From the NCBI GenBank assembly GCA_023429135.1, contig JAEYWD010000074.1, positions 59,968-123,967 of the forward strand: 64,000 bases of DNA, given 5' to 3'. The position numbers and the translations under genes are program-made. The notes below the pieces were generated by a model, which worked only from the letters and a program-made list of their open reading frames with translations, had not been told where the DNA came from and searched no databases. Positions 26,621 to 37,018 of this stretch are shown here, piece by piece (positions within the stretch are counted from its first letter, which is position 1; each line of letters starts with the position of its first letter). The stretch is from Bacteroidota bacterium (GTDB taxonomy: Bacteria > Bacteroidota > Bacteroidia > Bacteroidales > JAAUTT01).

Positions 26621-28630
26621 ATGACTTCAAGAAAAAAGTTAGAGGAAAAAGATTTTATAATTAAAGCTAATAAGGACCGAACGGTTGAAATTTCGGCAGC
26701 TTTAAATTTGGAAGATTCACGAAGATTGCTTCAGGAGCTTAAACTTAAGGAAATTGAACTCGAATTGCTAAACGATGAGTTAAGCAAAAAAAACGAAATT
26801 CTTACTGATAAATTACAAACCTATTCCAATTTTTTTGATAACTCCTCCCTACCCTTAATACTGTTAACCTCAACCGGAATAATTAAATTAGCAAACCAGG
26901 CTTTTGCCCAATTCATTAAACAGCCTTTGAGTAATTTGGAAGGTACTCACTTAAGAAAATACCTTTCGGCAGAATTCTCCAACCAGCAGGATACTATTCT
27001 CTTAAAAACAGGGAACTGTATTCTAAAATTTGAAGCTCAAAACGGCGAAAAAATTGAAACCAATGCCGAAATAAAATTATCATCCGACAACAATTTTTTT
27101 CAACTTACATTATATCCAGCAATTAGTACAATATTAGTTGAAAACCGGAATCACGACGAGCAAATTTATCGGGCTATAGGCGAATCAATTAACTATGGCA
27201 TATGGGTTTGTGCCCCCGATGGCAGAAATATATATGCCAGCGACTCATTTTTAAAGCTGGTAGGAATGACCCAGGAACAATGCTCTGATTTTGGTTGGGG
27301 CGATGTTCTGCATCCTGAAGATAGAGAAAGAACAATTGCCGCCTGGAAGCAATGTGTTCAAACAGGGGGAAAATGGGATATTGAACATCGCTATCGCGGA
27401 GTAGACGGTAAATGGTATCATGTGCTGGCCAGAGGTGTTCCTGTACGAAATAAAGAAGGTGAAATTATATACTGGGCCGGGATAAACCTGGATATTACAG
27501 AACTGAAGAATATTCAACTTTCTCTTAAAGACAGCGAAAACAGGTACAAAGTACTTTTTGAATCAATGCCCATTGGTCTGGCAATTAGTGATGCAGAAGG
27601 GAAAATAATTTATGGCAACAAAAAATCAAGAAGCTTACTCTGCATTAGCCGCTCCGAATTAAAAAAGGGAATAGATATTTCGCGATGGAAATTTGTACGA
27701 AAAGAGGGCTCGGAGATTAAGACAACCGAATTGGCAAACATGAAACATTATTTTCTCACCCAGGAGATTGAAAATACAGAAATTGGCATAGTAAAAGATA
27801 ATGACCAGATTACCTGGTTAAATGTAACTGCTGCTCCATTGCAAAATCCTAACGAAATTCTGATTGCGTTTATGGATATAACTGAAAAAATTGAAAGAGA
27901 AAATCAGTTGAAAATGCTTTCGGAGAAATTAAAGGAGCTGAATGCAACCAAAGATAAATTCTTTTCCATTATTGCTCACGATTTAAAAAATCCCTTCAAT
28001 TCCATTTTAGGTTTTTCTGAACTTATGATGAAAAATCTTTCGAAATATACCATGGAGGAGATTGACAGATTTATCGGCATTATTCACAGCACCTCGAAAA
28101 ACGCTTATAATTTGCTCGAAAACCTTTTAAACTGGTCGCGAACACAAACCGGGACTATAGAATTCAGTCCAAACCAATACGATTTAAACGATATAATACT
28201 CAGCAATCTTGACTTTGTAAAAAATTATGCTCTGAAAAAAAACATAAAAATAAATTACGAACCATTCAGGAAACTCTTTGTGAATATCGACAAAAATATG
28301 ATCGATACTGTTTTGAGAAACATACTTAGCAATTCTATTAAATTTTCCTATCCGGGTGAAAAAGTCGATATTAAGGTTGAAGATGAAGGGTCAAATTACC
28401 TGATAAGCATAAAAGATTATGGAATTGGAATAGAAGAAGAAAATCTGGATAAACTCTTTCGCCTCGATAACAAATACAGCAGCCATGGAACCAATAATGA
28501 AAAAGGCAGCGGTTTGGGATTAATTATAAGTAAGGAATTTATTGAACGTAATAAAGGTAAAATATCAGTAAAAAGTGAATACGGTAAAGGCAGTGAATTC
28601 ATATTCACCCTGCCTAAATCCGCTTACTAA
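26621..28630 (+). CDS. PAS-domain sensor histidine kinase (soluble)
   Basis: 669 residues without transmembrane segments. A charged coiled coil (1-68) leads into three PAS-like regions: about 68-175, about 187-300 (the PAS_3 type, with WGDVLHPEDRERTIAAWKQCVQTGGKWDIEHRYRGVDGKWYHV and the PAC tail YWAGINLDITE), and about 305-430. The HisKA domain has phospho-His453 in IIAHDLKNPFNSILGF, followed by NILSNSIKFSYPGE, DYGIGIEEE and GSGLGLIISKEF. It senses an internal signal and has no adjacent response regulator on its strand. The stop overlaps that of the convergent tamL by 4 bp. Confidence 0.93.
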   Translation: MTSRKKLEEKDFIIKANKDRTVEISAALNLEDSRRLLQELKLKEIELELLNDELSKKNEILTDKLQTYSNFFDNSSLPLILLTSTGIIKLANQAFAQFIKQPLSNLEGTHLRKYLSAEFSNQQDTILLKTGNCILKFEAQNGEKIETNAEIKLSSDNNFFQLTLYPAISTILVENRNHDEQIYRAIGESINYGIWVCAPDGRNIYASDSFLKLVGMTQEQCSDFGWGDVLHPEDRERTIAAWKQCVQTGGKWDIEHRYRGVDGKWYHVLARGVPVRNKEGEIIYWAGINLDITELKNIQLSLKDSENRYKVLFESMPIGLAISDAEGKIIYGNKKSRSLLCISRSELKKGIDISRWKFVRKEGSEIKTTELANMKHYFLTQEIENTEIGIVKDNDQITWLNVTAAPLQNPNEILIAFMDITEKIERENQLKMLSEKLKELNATKDKFFSIIAHDLKNPFNSILGFSELMMKNLSKYTMEEIDRFIGIIHSTSKNAYNLLENLLNWSRTQTGTIEFSPNQYDLNDIILSNLDFVKNYALKKNIKINYEPFRKLFVNIDKNMIDTVLRNILSNSIKFSYPGEKVDIKVEDEGSNYLISIKDYGIGIEEENLDKLFRLDNKYSSHGTNNEKGSGLGLIISKEFIERNKGKISVKSEYGKGSEFIFTLPKSAY

Positions 28631-30894
28631 AATGGATACCCAATCGCGAAATTCCACACTGTATCCATATCCGAGACTTTTTGAATCTGATTAGGTGAAC
28701 GAAGCGGAAACCCAACGTCAATACGGATTATAAAATACTGATTAATGTAACGTAATCCCGTTCCCCATCCCACAGCAAACTGTTTAAGAAATTTACCACT
28801 GTTAAACTGCGCTCCTGTTCTCAAAGTATCCTCTTTTGCAAGCCAAATGTTTCCAGCATCGAGAAATAGAGCCCATTCAAAGCTTTTAGCAATTCTAAAA
28901 CGGTTTTCCAGGTTTCCAAGCAGCATAATTTCGCCGCTGTGATTTATTAGCCTAGCTTCTTTGGATGAATCAGCATAAGCACCAGGCCCTACCAACCGGA
29001 AATGGTAAGCTCTTATACTGTTTGCGCCTCCAAGATAGTATTGTTTAATACCAGGCAAAATTCCTGAATTACCAACTGGCAAGCCTAAACCTGCACTAAA
29101 TCTTGTAGCAATTCTGTTCTTTCGGGTAACATCCCAGTACATTCTGTAATCAACAGTGGTTTTAACATATTGGGCATAAGTTGTTCCTAAAAATTTTAGT
29201 GGCTCATCCTCTGTATTTTTCTTTCCGAAAAGGTTTTGTATTCCATAAAGTAAATTTCCCGAAAGATCCACAGCGCCTGTAAAAGAGGTTCTGAACTTCC
29301 TGGGATCGGTATCAGGTATTGCATATCGATAGGTATAATTGGTTCCCACGATAAACTGATCGGCAAAGCTTTGTTTAAACAATGGATTTTGATTTTCAAT
29401 GGAATCGAATAAAATTGTGCTGCGGAGTTTGTGCTGGTAGGTAATATCTACCAGATTTAATTCATGACTGCGGAAAAGAGACTCGGCCCAGCGATAACCA
29501 TACAACATGCGGAAGAATGACATCTGATAATACTGCATCTGGTTGATGTATCTTGATTCCACTCTGATATGATTATTCGGGATAAAACGTGATGAAATAA
29601 CGCTTGGATTGATAATTAGAAACCTCGGAAACTTTAACTCGGCTGAAGCCCCCAGTTCATAATTAAAATCGCCTATTACTTTTTCGTCCGACTTTGACAA
29701 CCATGCTTCAATGCTTCCATAAGTTCTCACGGTAAGTTGTTCACCTCCGCCAAGCAGGTTCCGGTTTGTATACACCAGTTCGGCAACAGGTCCTGCAAAA
29801 TCGTTCGACTTACTCACAAGATCAGCCGAAGCTTTGAAGTTATTTAAACTGTTGGGGGTTAAGTCTATATTTATATTTCCCCTGTTCCTGTAGTTTGTGT
29901 CGGGTAAGGCATCAATATTTGTATACTTAAACACACTTAACGCAGATAAATTGCGGTTGGTAATACTGTAATTATCGGTTGTGAGCAACCCGCTATCTCT
30001 AAACAGAATAAAGTGACGGAAGTATTTAGGTTTAAGTAACTTTCCTGTTAAAAAAGTGACCCCTTTATACTTTACTGTATCATCCATTGTCAACGAATCC
30101 ATTACACTGTTGTCGTAAACCATTACTTCGTTTATATACCATGGCTGCATGTTTTTAATATAAGTCCCATCTTTTATATCCAAAGATAGGTCCACCTGCC
30201 GGGTTTGTTGGTTCGAATCGGCATGGAAAATCAAAAACTCGGGCGAAAAATAAAAGAAGCCATTTGATTTCAACACGACATCAATTCGCTCCCGCTCTTG
30301 TTTCAATTTAAGAAGATTGTATCTGTCGCCGGTGTGTAAAAGTGATTTTTCCTTCACCGAATCGATCAGGTGAACTATCAGCGAATCGTCTATATCAACA
30401 CTTATAATTCCAAGATTATAGGGCGGATCAACATAACAATTATATAAAATCTTACGCTGCTGCTTTCCAAATTTTGTTTTAATTATTTCGGGCTTAACCC
30501 GAGAATCGAGAAACCCATTTGCTTTTAACACGGTAACAAGCGACTGGGCCACTTCTTCTTTAGCGACATCCGATAACAGAACAGGACGTTCTCCGTAAGT
30601 GGTTCCCAAAAAATTATCATCTTTTTCCTCTTTGCTGAAAATGCTGTAAATCCACAATTTATAAGGCAGACCTAATATTCTCCGGTTCGGAATCGGATAT
30701 GTTTCATCTTTCAGCATTCCTTCGAGTTTTGATGTTCCCGAAACACCTTTGTCCGCATGAACTTTGATTTTCGCTCCAGCATAGAGATATTCGTCTTCTT
30801 TCAGTATTTTAGAACTAACGCAGGAACTGAGCAGCAAGACAACTGCAGCATGAAGGATATAATATTCTGAAGTTCGATGTTTACTGCTCTTCAT
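28627..30894 (-). CDS. tamL: BamA/TamA-family outer-membrane lipoprotein (TamL type)
   Basis: 755 residues with a lipobox at LLLSSC (Cys25), so a lipid-anchored member of the Omp85 family. POTRA-like repeats fill about 35-390 (LLKLKQERERIDVVLKSNGFFYFSPEFLIFHAD), then a 16-strand barrel of the surface-antigen/D15 type with the L6-like segment GIKQYYLGGANSIRAYHFRLVGPGAY and a terminal aromatic GYPF. Lipidated TamA homologues called TamL are known from Bacteroidota, and the gene overlaps the end of tamB by 14 bp, which supports the pair. Role: outer-membrane protein or lipid assembly. Confidence 0.9.
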   Translation of the reverse strand: MKSSKHRTSEYYILHAAVVLLLSSCVSSKILKEDEYLYAGAKIKVHADKGVSGTSKLEGMLKDETYPIPNRRILGLPYKLWIYSIFSKEEKDDNFLGTTYGERPVLLSDVAKEEVAQSLVTVLKANGFLDSRVKPEIIKTKFGKQQRKILYNCYVDPPYNLGIISVDIDDSLIVHLIDSVKEKSLLHTGDRYNLLKLKQERERIDVVLKSNGFFYFSPEFLIFHADSNQQTRQVDLSLDIKDGTYIKNMQPWYINEVMVYDNSVMDSLTMDDTVKYKGVTFLTGKLLKPKYFRHFILFRDSGLLTTDNYSITNRNLSALSVFKYTNIDALPDTNYRNRGNINIDLTPNSLNNFKASADLVSKSNDFAGPVAELVYTNRNLLGGGEQLTVRTYGSIEAWLSKSDEKVIGDFNYELGASAELKFPRFLIINPSVISSRFIPNNHIRVESRYINQMQYYQMSFFRMLYGYRWAESLFRSHELNLVDITYQHKLRSTILFDSIENQNPLFKQSFADQFIVGTNYTYRYAIPDTDPRKFRTSFTGAVDLSGNLLYGIQNLFGKKNTEDEPLKFLGTTYAQYVKTTVDYRMYWDVTRKNRIATRFSAGLGLPVGNSGILPGIKQYYLGGANSIRAYHFRLVGPGAYADSSKEARLINHSGEIMLLGNLENRFRIAKSFEWALFLDAGNIWLAKEDTLRTGAQFNSGKFLKQFAVGWGTGLRYINQYFIIRIDVGFPLRSPNQIQKVSDMDTVWNFAIGYPF

Positions 30895-33800
30895 CGGTCT
30901 CTTGTTGAATATCGGCTACGGCTTCTGGTTCTTCAGGTTTTTTAAAGAGCTCCGAAAGTTTGTTAAAATCCTTCTGAAAAAGAATACCAGCTCCGGTGCT
31001 GATTACTTTTCCTTCTACAAGCCCTCGGTATTCGCTTCGTCTGAAGGTACGAACCCTTAGAGTGCGAGGTTTGTTTAAGAGATATTCGATATTAAATTCG
31101 GGGCTGATCCTGTCGGCTATTGACTGTTGTTGTTCCTGCTCGTCGGCCTGTAAAACCACCGTAGCACCCAAGGCAATGCTTAAACGATCGTCGGCCAGCT
31201 TTTTTGATGCTGCGATCTTCATCTCGGTACGTAAATTATCCTGACTTTCGCTGCCGTAATTATCGTACGATTCAAGATCGAAATGCAGATCGACAAACTT
31301 AAGCTTTTGTGCAGCAAACTGATTGAGGGCATTGGAAATAATAACATTTGCGCCTCCGTTATTGCCAAGCACATTGGCAAAATTATTAAACCCGAAACTT
31401 CCGAATAGTAGCAAAGTCATGGCCATTTGATTCAGTTCCGATTCGTTTGAATTAATTTCCTGAAGTTTAGCAGCCACCATCCCGTTTTCTACCCCTTCAT
31501 ATTCGCTCGGAAGTGATAAACGAAAATTAAATCTGGGATCGTCAAGACTGCCGCTGATGATCATATTTACCATAAACGGCAGCGTACTTGAAGTTTCCTC
31601 CGAACCAATAAGCTCCGCAGGGGAAGTACGAACTTCGTAATAAGCACGAAGGTTCAGTTCGGGTTTTGAAATATTACCGTACCATACAATATAACTGCTG
31701 TCTGCAATCTGAAATTTCCTCTTCAAACCTGAAAGACTGATTGTATAATCTCCTCCCGAAATATCGAGCCGGCCATTTAAGCGAGGCGACTGGTAAGGCC
31801 GCTGGCTCATAGAGAAAATACCGCCGGCTTCCATATTTAAACCCAGGTTTCGTACCGGATCGGTAATAATTTTTACCGCTGTATTTGGTGCCACCGAAAT
31901 ATTAGCCGTTAAACTCAGGTTTTTGGCTATTGATTCTTCTACAACCCTTTCATCCGATTTCTTAACACCATCAAATTCTATCACCCCTTCTTCAGTGAGA
32001 GTCGATGCTTGTTTGGTTATTTTATAGAAAAACCGGGAACCTTCATCTATGGTGATATTGGCATTTACGTGCGGAGTTTTGTCCTCGCCCGTAAGCTTTA
32101 TATTACTTGTTAAAATCAGTCTGTTATCTTGTCCCGGGAGGTTATCAGGTGGTCCTTGATAAGCAAGAAACTCCTCAGTAATAATATCGAGGTTATAATT
32201 CAACTTCTTAAGATTTGCCAGAGCTATTTTCCCCCGGATCTCCATAGGATCTCCGTCGTTATCCTTAATTGTAAAATTGTTAAAAAGAACCTCGTCGCCC
32301 CTGAAAAGAATTTTTTGTTTATCAATCTGAAATTTAGTCTGAATTGGCTCAATGTAAGCCATAGTTTTATCGAAACCAATTTCGCCATTTACAACCGGCT
32401 CAGCGAAACTTCCCTTTAAATTTAAAGAAGCGTTTATAGCACCGGAGGCTTCGGAAATAACATCTTTAATTAATGGCTGTAAGGCTGCAAGACTAAGATT
32501 TTGCGTTGTAAGATTCAGGTTCATGGGAATATTTGTGGCTAACCCGTAAGTGCCTGAAATTTTAAATCTCATGTTATCCTGGCCAAAATTGACATCGAGA
32601 TTAGCAATATCGCTATTCTCAGTATTCGAGGCTAAAACATTCAATTCGCCCAAGGGTCTTTTTTCAACAATGATGTTACTGATTCCCAGCTTAGCATCAA
32701 AAACCGGTAAAGGTTTCGCAAATAAATGTGTAGCCATAAGTTCCCCGTCAATTTTCCCCGAGAGGTACGATGTATCGCCATACAACATTTCCGAAATAAG
32801 GGCAAATGTTAAATTCTTAAAAGTGGCAACCAGTTTCTCAGGCTGACGTGCATCGCTCAACAGAGAAATCATTTTATCGCCCGAACTTAATTTCACATTA
32901 TTGAATACAACGTTTTTATTTCTGATAAAAGTCTTGTTGCCAGCCTCAACATCCCAGTTCTGATGATTAAGCAAGAGGGGTTCCTGAATAACCAGATTAA
33001 GCTCCGGATTTTGAGGCTCCATAGTAGCTCCAATATCAAACCATTTTTGGGAGGCCGCATTGGAAAAGGCTAACCTGGAATCAAGCACACCATTGCTCAA
33101 AACACTTCCAAGCGAGAACTCTCTAATGGTTTGTATTTTGTTATGAAGAGCTTCAGTTTTGAAATCTACATTAAATGAAGAATCCTTACCCGAGGCTGAT
33201 AGCCTCATATTATCAACTTCAAAATCATTAAAGATTAACTTCTCTATATTTACATCGGAAACCAGTTGGTTATTGATTAACCGGGCTGAAATTTCAGCAT
33301 TTTCAGGAATATCAATTTTCATAGCCATAAAATCGTTCAGCATGGATAAATCTTCAATGTTTATATCCAGTTTGAAGTATTTATCGCTGTTCCGGGCTGA
33401 GTCGGCCTTTTCCTTTGAAAAATATTGAGAAAAATAATTTTTTATCACAGCCGGGACCTCCTGCAGGGGAATATTTCCGTTGTAAGCAATGTTTCCAAAA
33501 TTGCTTTTTACCCGGGCATCCACACTGTCGCCAAGCACTGAATAATACAGCTTCGAGTCGGTGTTGATTTCATCTTTAGGAATTTTCACTTTCACCCTCA
33601 TTGTGTCGGTTGAAGCGATAAATCTACCTTCACCTTTTGAAGCATAACTAGCATCGATATTTCCGGAAAGGGCAATTGTATCTTCAATTAGTTTCATGGC
33701 ATACAAATCCAGGTTCTGAATATGGGTGTTAACCCGGAATTTCGGCTGATCGCCCAGAGTTCCATCTAACTTCATTTGCAGTCGTGCAACCGGATCGTTG

Positions 33801-35590
33801 GTAGTAATACCCGCCTGAACTATACCGTTATTAATGTTTCCCTGAAGCTGGATATCGTTATAGTCAATGGAGTTAAAAACAACTGAAGCAATTTGCAGTG
33901 ATAAGGAGGTATTCATGGAATCGGGATTGAAACCGGTTCCCGCTGCATTGAGTGTTGCATTTATTTTACCTAATTGCTGGTTCTGGACAAAGAACCCTCC
34001 GTTAAGTTCTACCAACTCAACTTTTGCATGGTACAAAGGGATCGCGGTTTGCTTCATATCGGCACTAAACCTGATGCTACCCTCACTTGTTTTAAGCTCT
34101 CCTTTTCCCTCAAGCAATTGATTCAAAGACTTCAGATCGGCTGTCAGACTCAATTGCGACGGAATGCGGTTAAGATTGGGATACATACTCTTCGGAAGAT
34201 AAGGCTCAAAATCGTTCACGCTGAGGCGCGAAGTTGTGATATTTGCGTTGAAATCAGGAACCTTGCCAGAATTTTGATTTCCTAATACACCTGCAGCTAA
34301 CGCCGAAATATGCGAGCTTCCTAACCTGAAATCAAGAGGACTAACCTTTATATGTTCACCATTGGAATTGGCCGCTATAGTTATTGAAATCAACTTCGAG
34401 GTACGGTTGTCAACAAACCGGAGAGAATTAATGTCGGCATTCCAAAATTTACTGCTACTAAAGGAGGCCGAAAGGTCCATAGTGACGCCCGACAATGAAA
34501 TGTCGCCCAGATACGGTAGCGGGCTATCGGCAGGCACAAGGTTTCGCAACCTGATCCTGTCGAATGCAAGGTTGCTTTTGCCAAGGTTGATCTTCCAGTT
34601 ACTTTCGGCTTTCGGGGATTTTACAGAAGTTTCTTCATTTTCGCTTACTACCTGAGAGGATGCAGTATAATTAATTATTCCCTTTTTGATATTTATACTA
34701 CCAATATTTATAATCTGCTTTTGGAGATCTATTAAATCGGGAAGAATTCTTGCTTCGCCTAAAGTATAAGAGCCTCCGGAGTTTGTAAAAGAATCGTTCT
34801 GGACAAAGGTTACAGCTATAAGGTCCAGCCGCTTCAAGGAAACGAAGAGAGATTTAGCACTATCAGCTTTTTTTGTTGTTTCCTCAATAACTTCATCGGA
34901 TTTTGTACCGCGGTTGTAGGTAATAAGACTTACCCTTGTATTAGCCAACAAAATTTTCTCAATATCAAATTTTAGCGAATCGAGGTTATTACCCTCCACA
35001 TCCACCCTCAGCTTACCTAATTTAACAGCAAACTGCATACTGTCACTCAGGTTTTGAAAAACAAAGCTACTTTTATCAAGCTGTACCTTCTTCACCTGAA
35101 TATCCCAGGCACTTTTACTTTCGGGTTTTACCTTCTTTTCGTCGTTACCTGCAAAGGAATTGATAATAAAATCGATATTTGTACGACCTTCCTTGTCTAA
35201 AATCAGGTAATTAAAACTTGTTCCCGACAAAGAAACATCCGAAACAATTATTTTCTTTCTTAATAAACCTGCGGGATTTAAAGCTACTTTCAGTTTTTCG
35301 GCATTAATTACTGTATCCTGTTGACGATCGGCAATAAAAAGATCCTCCAGCACTAAATTTCCGGCAAAATTGATGCGTATATAACCTAGTCTTACCTCAG
35401 TGTTCATTTTTTTGGAAAGCACAGTTACTACCTTATTTTTTAAATAGTTCTGTATTGCTGGAAATTGAATAAGTACCACTGTAAGAATAAACAGCAAAAT
35501 AATTCCCAGCAGGGATCTTACCAGAATTTTCCGTAAAATCACCAGGAAACGTTTTAACCAATCAGAAGCTGATGAACTATCTGCCGACAT
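30881..35590 (-). CDS. tamB: TamB-family translocation and assembly protein
   Basis: 1569 residues, anchored by one N-terminal TM helix (ILVRSLLGIILLFILTVVLIQFP). A very long repetitive beta-rich body follows, the hydrophobic groove or taco fold of the bridge-like lipid transport superfamily. The C-terminal TamB domain (DUF490) is seen around 1130-1540 (LNGRLDISGGDYTISLSGLKRKFQIADSSYIVWYGN and DPRFNFRLSLPSEY). It spans the periplasm to contact TamL, whose gene overlaps it. A short acidic tail (EEPEAVADIQQETDEEQ) ends the protein. Exact cargo, phospholipid or OMP, is debated for the family. Confidence 0.94.
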   Translation of the reverse strand: MSADSSSASDWLKRFLVILRKILVRSLLGIILLFILTVVLIQFPAIQNYLKNKVVTVLSKKMNTEVRLGYIRINFAGNLVLEDLFIADRQQDTVINAEKLKVALNPAGLLRKKIIVSDVSLSGTSFNYLILDKEGRTNIDFIINSFAGNDEKKVKPESKSAWDIQVKKVQLDKSSFVFQNLSDSMQFAVKLGKLRVDVEGNNLDSLKFDIEKILLANTRVSLITYNRGTKSDEVIEETTKKADSAKSLFVSLKRLDLIAVTFVQNDSFTNSGGSYTLGEARILPDLIDLQKQIINIGSINIKKGIINYTASSQVVSENEETSVKSPKAESNWKINLGKSNLAFDRIRLRNLVPADSPLPYLGDISLSGVTMDLSASFSSSKFWNADINSLRFVDNRTSKLISITIAANSNGEHIKVSPLDFRLGSSHISALAAGVLGNQNSGKVPDFNANITTSRLSVNDFEPYLPKSMYPNLNRIPSQLSLTADLKSLNQLLEGKGELKTSEGSIRFSADMKQTAIPLYHAKVELVELNGGFFVQNQQLGKINATLNAAGTGFNPDSMNTSLSLQIASVVFNSIDYNDIQLQGNINNGIVQAGITTNDPVARLQMKLDGTLGDQPKFRVNTHIQNLDLYAMKLIEDTIALSGNIDASYASKGEGRFIASTDTMRVKVKIPKDEINTDSKLYYSVLGDSVDARVKSNFGNIAYNGNIPLQEVPAVIKNYFSQYFSKEKADSARNSDKYFKLDINIEDLSMLNDFMAMKIDIPENAEISARLINNQLVSDVNIEKLIFNDFEVDNMRLSASGKDSSFNVDFKTEALHNKIQTIREFSLGSVLSNGVLDSRLAFSNAASQKWFDIGATMEPQNPELNLVIQEPLLLNHQNWDVEAGNKTFIRNKNVVFNNVKLSSGDKMISLLSDARQPEKLVATFKNLTFALISEMLYGDTSYLSGKIDGELMATHLFAKPLPVFDAKLGISNIIVEKRPLGELNVLASNTENSDIANLDVNFGQDNMRFKISGTYGLATNIPMNLNLTTQNLSLAALQPLIKDVISEASGAINASLNLKGSFAEPVVNGEIGFDKTMAYIEPIQTKFQIDKQKILFRGDEVLFNNFTIKDNDGDPMEIRGKIALANLKKLNYNLDIITEEFLAYQGPPDNLPGQDNRLILTSNIKLTGEDKTPHVNANITIDEGSRFFYKITKQASTLTEEGVIEFDGVKKSDERVVEESIAKNLSLTANISVAPNTAVKIITDPVRNLGLNMEAGGIFSMSQRPYQSPRLNGRLDISGGDYTISLSGLKRKFQIADSSYIVWYGNISKPELNLRAYYEVRTSPAELIGSEETSSTLPFMVNMIISGSLDDPRFNFRLSLPSEYEGVENGMVAAKLQEINSNESELNQMAMTLLLFGSFGFNNFANVLGNNGGANVIISNALNQFAAQKLKFVDLHFDLESYDNYGSESQDNLRTEMKIAASKKLADDRLSIALGATVVLQADEQEQQQSIADRISPEFNIEYLLNKPRTLRVRTFRRSEYRGLVEGKVISTGAGILFQKDFNKLSELFKKPEEPEAVADIQQETDEEQ

Positions 35591-35647
35591 AATTTACCAA
35601 TATAAATTAAAGTGGTAAGAACAATTAATATCAAGACCTGTGCCATT

Positions 35648-35854
35648 TTATTTACCAACACCTGTCGCAAAATTCAGATCATAATCAACAACAATCATTC
35701 TAGCAAAACTGTTCTTCAATAAAAATTTAATAATGGGCAAAAAATTCCACTCTTTGAGGTTTTCAGAAAAAAGCTCAGAACCCTTATCTTCTTTAAAATC
35801 TGAACACTCCAAAACTGGTACGGATTTTATAATAACAAACTGACCATCAAACAT
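35648..35854 (-). CDS. Doubtful 68-aa open frame upstream of tamB
   Basis: The frame MFDGQFVIIKSVPVLE to FATGVGK fills most of the gap between tamB and the divergent cupin gene. It has no signal peptide or recognised domain. Composition is plausible for a small soluble protein, but the length is within chance for this AT content. It may equally be promoter DNA. Confidence 0.22.
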   Translation of the reverse strand: MFDGQFVIIKSVPVLECSDFKEDKGSELFSENLKEWNFLPIIKFLLKNSFARMIVVDYDLNFATGVGK

Positions 35855-35869
35855 TAAAATAGTGAAATA

Positions 35870-36802
35870 ATGGATTTATCGTTACACATCGACACAATTA
35901 ATGCTAATGAGCTTACAACGGAGTTTTTTCGGAAAAACTATCTGAAAAAATCTAAACCGCTGATCATTAAAGAGTATTCCAATTTATTTCCTGCAGGTAA
36001 AAAGTGGGATTTTCCTTATCTCAAACGAAAACTTGGAGGTTTCCAGGTCGGAATTTTCGATAACAGAATTAAAACTTCCACGGCTTACGTTAAACCCGAT
36101 ATTTATCTGCCATTTTCAGATTACCTGGACATTTTAGAGTCGGATGAAGAAACTCCTTTGCGTATCTTTCTTTTCAATATGTTTAAAGAATTTCCCGAAT
36201 TAAGAAAAGAATTTCCAACACCAGTAATTATGAAAGGTATTCTGGGGAAAATTGGCTTTGCATTTTTTGGCGGTAAAAACACAACTGTCCGCTTCCATTA
36301 CGATATTGATGCTTCTAACGTTTTAATGACACAATTACTTGGCCGAAAACGGGTAATTCTTGTCTCGCCCGAATACAACCGGCTGATATATAAACTTCCT
36401 CTTTCATCATTTTCGTTAATTGATCCGGACAACCCTGACTTAGAACAATTTCCCGCTTTACGTTATGTAAAAGGGTACGATTTTATTCTTTATCCTGGGG
36501 ATGCCTTATTTATGCCCAGCAGGTACTGGCACTTTAATACCTACCTGGAAGGGGGTATGGCTGTTTCCTATCGATCAATGGCTCACCATCCGGTAGATTT
36601 ATACAATGGATTAATGAATACAACGGTTCGCCTTGCTTTTGACAAAATTATGTTCCGTTTACTAAAGGATAAGTGGACTGACATAAAAAAACAGGTTGCT
36701 TTCGCCAATGCAAATGATGAATTAAGAAAAGCTGAATTTACAATGAAAGAGTACAAGGTAATTAAACCTGATAAAAAAGTAGTTGAAGTTGAACAGTATT
36801 GA
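35870..36802 (+). CDS. Cupin-like (JmjC/Cupin_8) Fe(II)/2-oxoglutarate dioxygenase-like protein
   Basis: 310 residues. The double-stranded beta-helix core carries the metal triad of this superfamily: His143 and Asp145 in RFHYDIDASN and His221 in RYWHFNTYLEGGMAVSYR. The segment LLGRKRVILVSPE and PGDALFMPSRYWHF are typical of Cupin_8/FIH-like hydroxylases. Some relatives hydroxylate protein side chains; the substrate is unknown here. It heads a plus-strand run with a DUF6496 gene 15 bp on and phosphoketolase beyond. I place the start at 35870. Confidence 0.88.
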   Translation: MDLSLHIDTINANELTTEFFRKNYLKKSKPLIIKEYSNLFPAGKKWDFPYLKRKLGGFQVGIFDNRIKTSTAYVKPDIYLPFSDYLDILESDEETPLRIFLFNMFKEFPELRKEFPTPVIMKGILGKIGFAFFGGKNTTVRFHYDIDASNVLMTQLLGRKRVILVSPEYNRLIYKLPLSSFSLIDPDNPDLEQFPALRYVKGYDFILYPGDALFMPSRYWHFNTYLEGGMAVSYRSMAHHPVDLYNGLMNTTVRLAFDKIMFRLLKDKWTDIKKQVAFANANDELRKAEFTMKEYKVIKPDKKVVEVEQY

Positions 36803-36817
36803 TAGCAAATAAAAACT

Positions 36818-37006
36818 ATGGCGAAATATTCGAAAGAAAGTCAGGAGCTGGTCAAAGATGCCATGCACCGTATGAAAAGAGGAAAGCTGAAAAGCAGCAG
36901 TGGCGATAAAGTCACAAATCCGAAGCAAGCTGTTGCAATTGGTTTATCCGAAGCACGCGAGAAAGGGGCTAAGGTTCCCCGAAAAAAAGATTCTGCAAAA
37001 TCCTAA
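36818..37006 (+). CDS. DUF6496-type small basic protein (62 aa)
   Basis: A 62-residue, Lys-rich protein matching the DUF6496 pattern: MHRMKRGKLKSSSGDKVTNPKQAVAIGLSEAREKGAKVPRKK. The GDKVTNPKQAVAIGLSEA block is the recognisable core. Function is unknown; such proteins are short, soluble and very basic, and may bind nucleic acid (inference). It lies 15 bp after the cupin gene and 12 bp before the phosphoketolase gene, so it is in the same operon. Confidence 0.82.
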   Translation: MAKYSKESQELVKDAMHRMKRGKLKSSSGDKVTNPKQAVAIGLSEAREKGAKVPRKKDSAKS

Positions 37007-37018
37007 AAGAAAGAAAAA

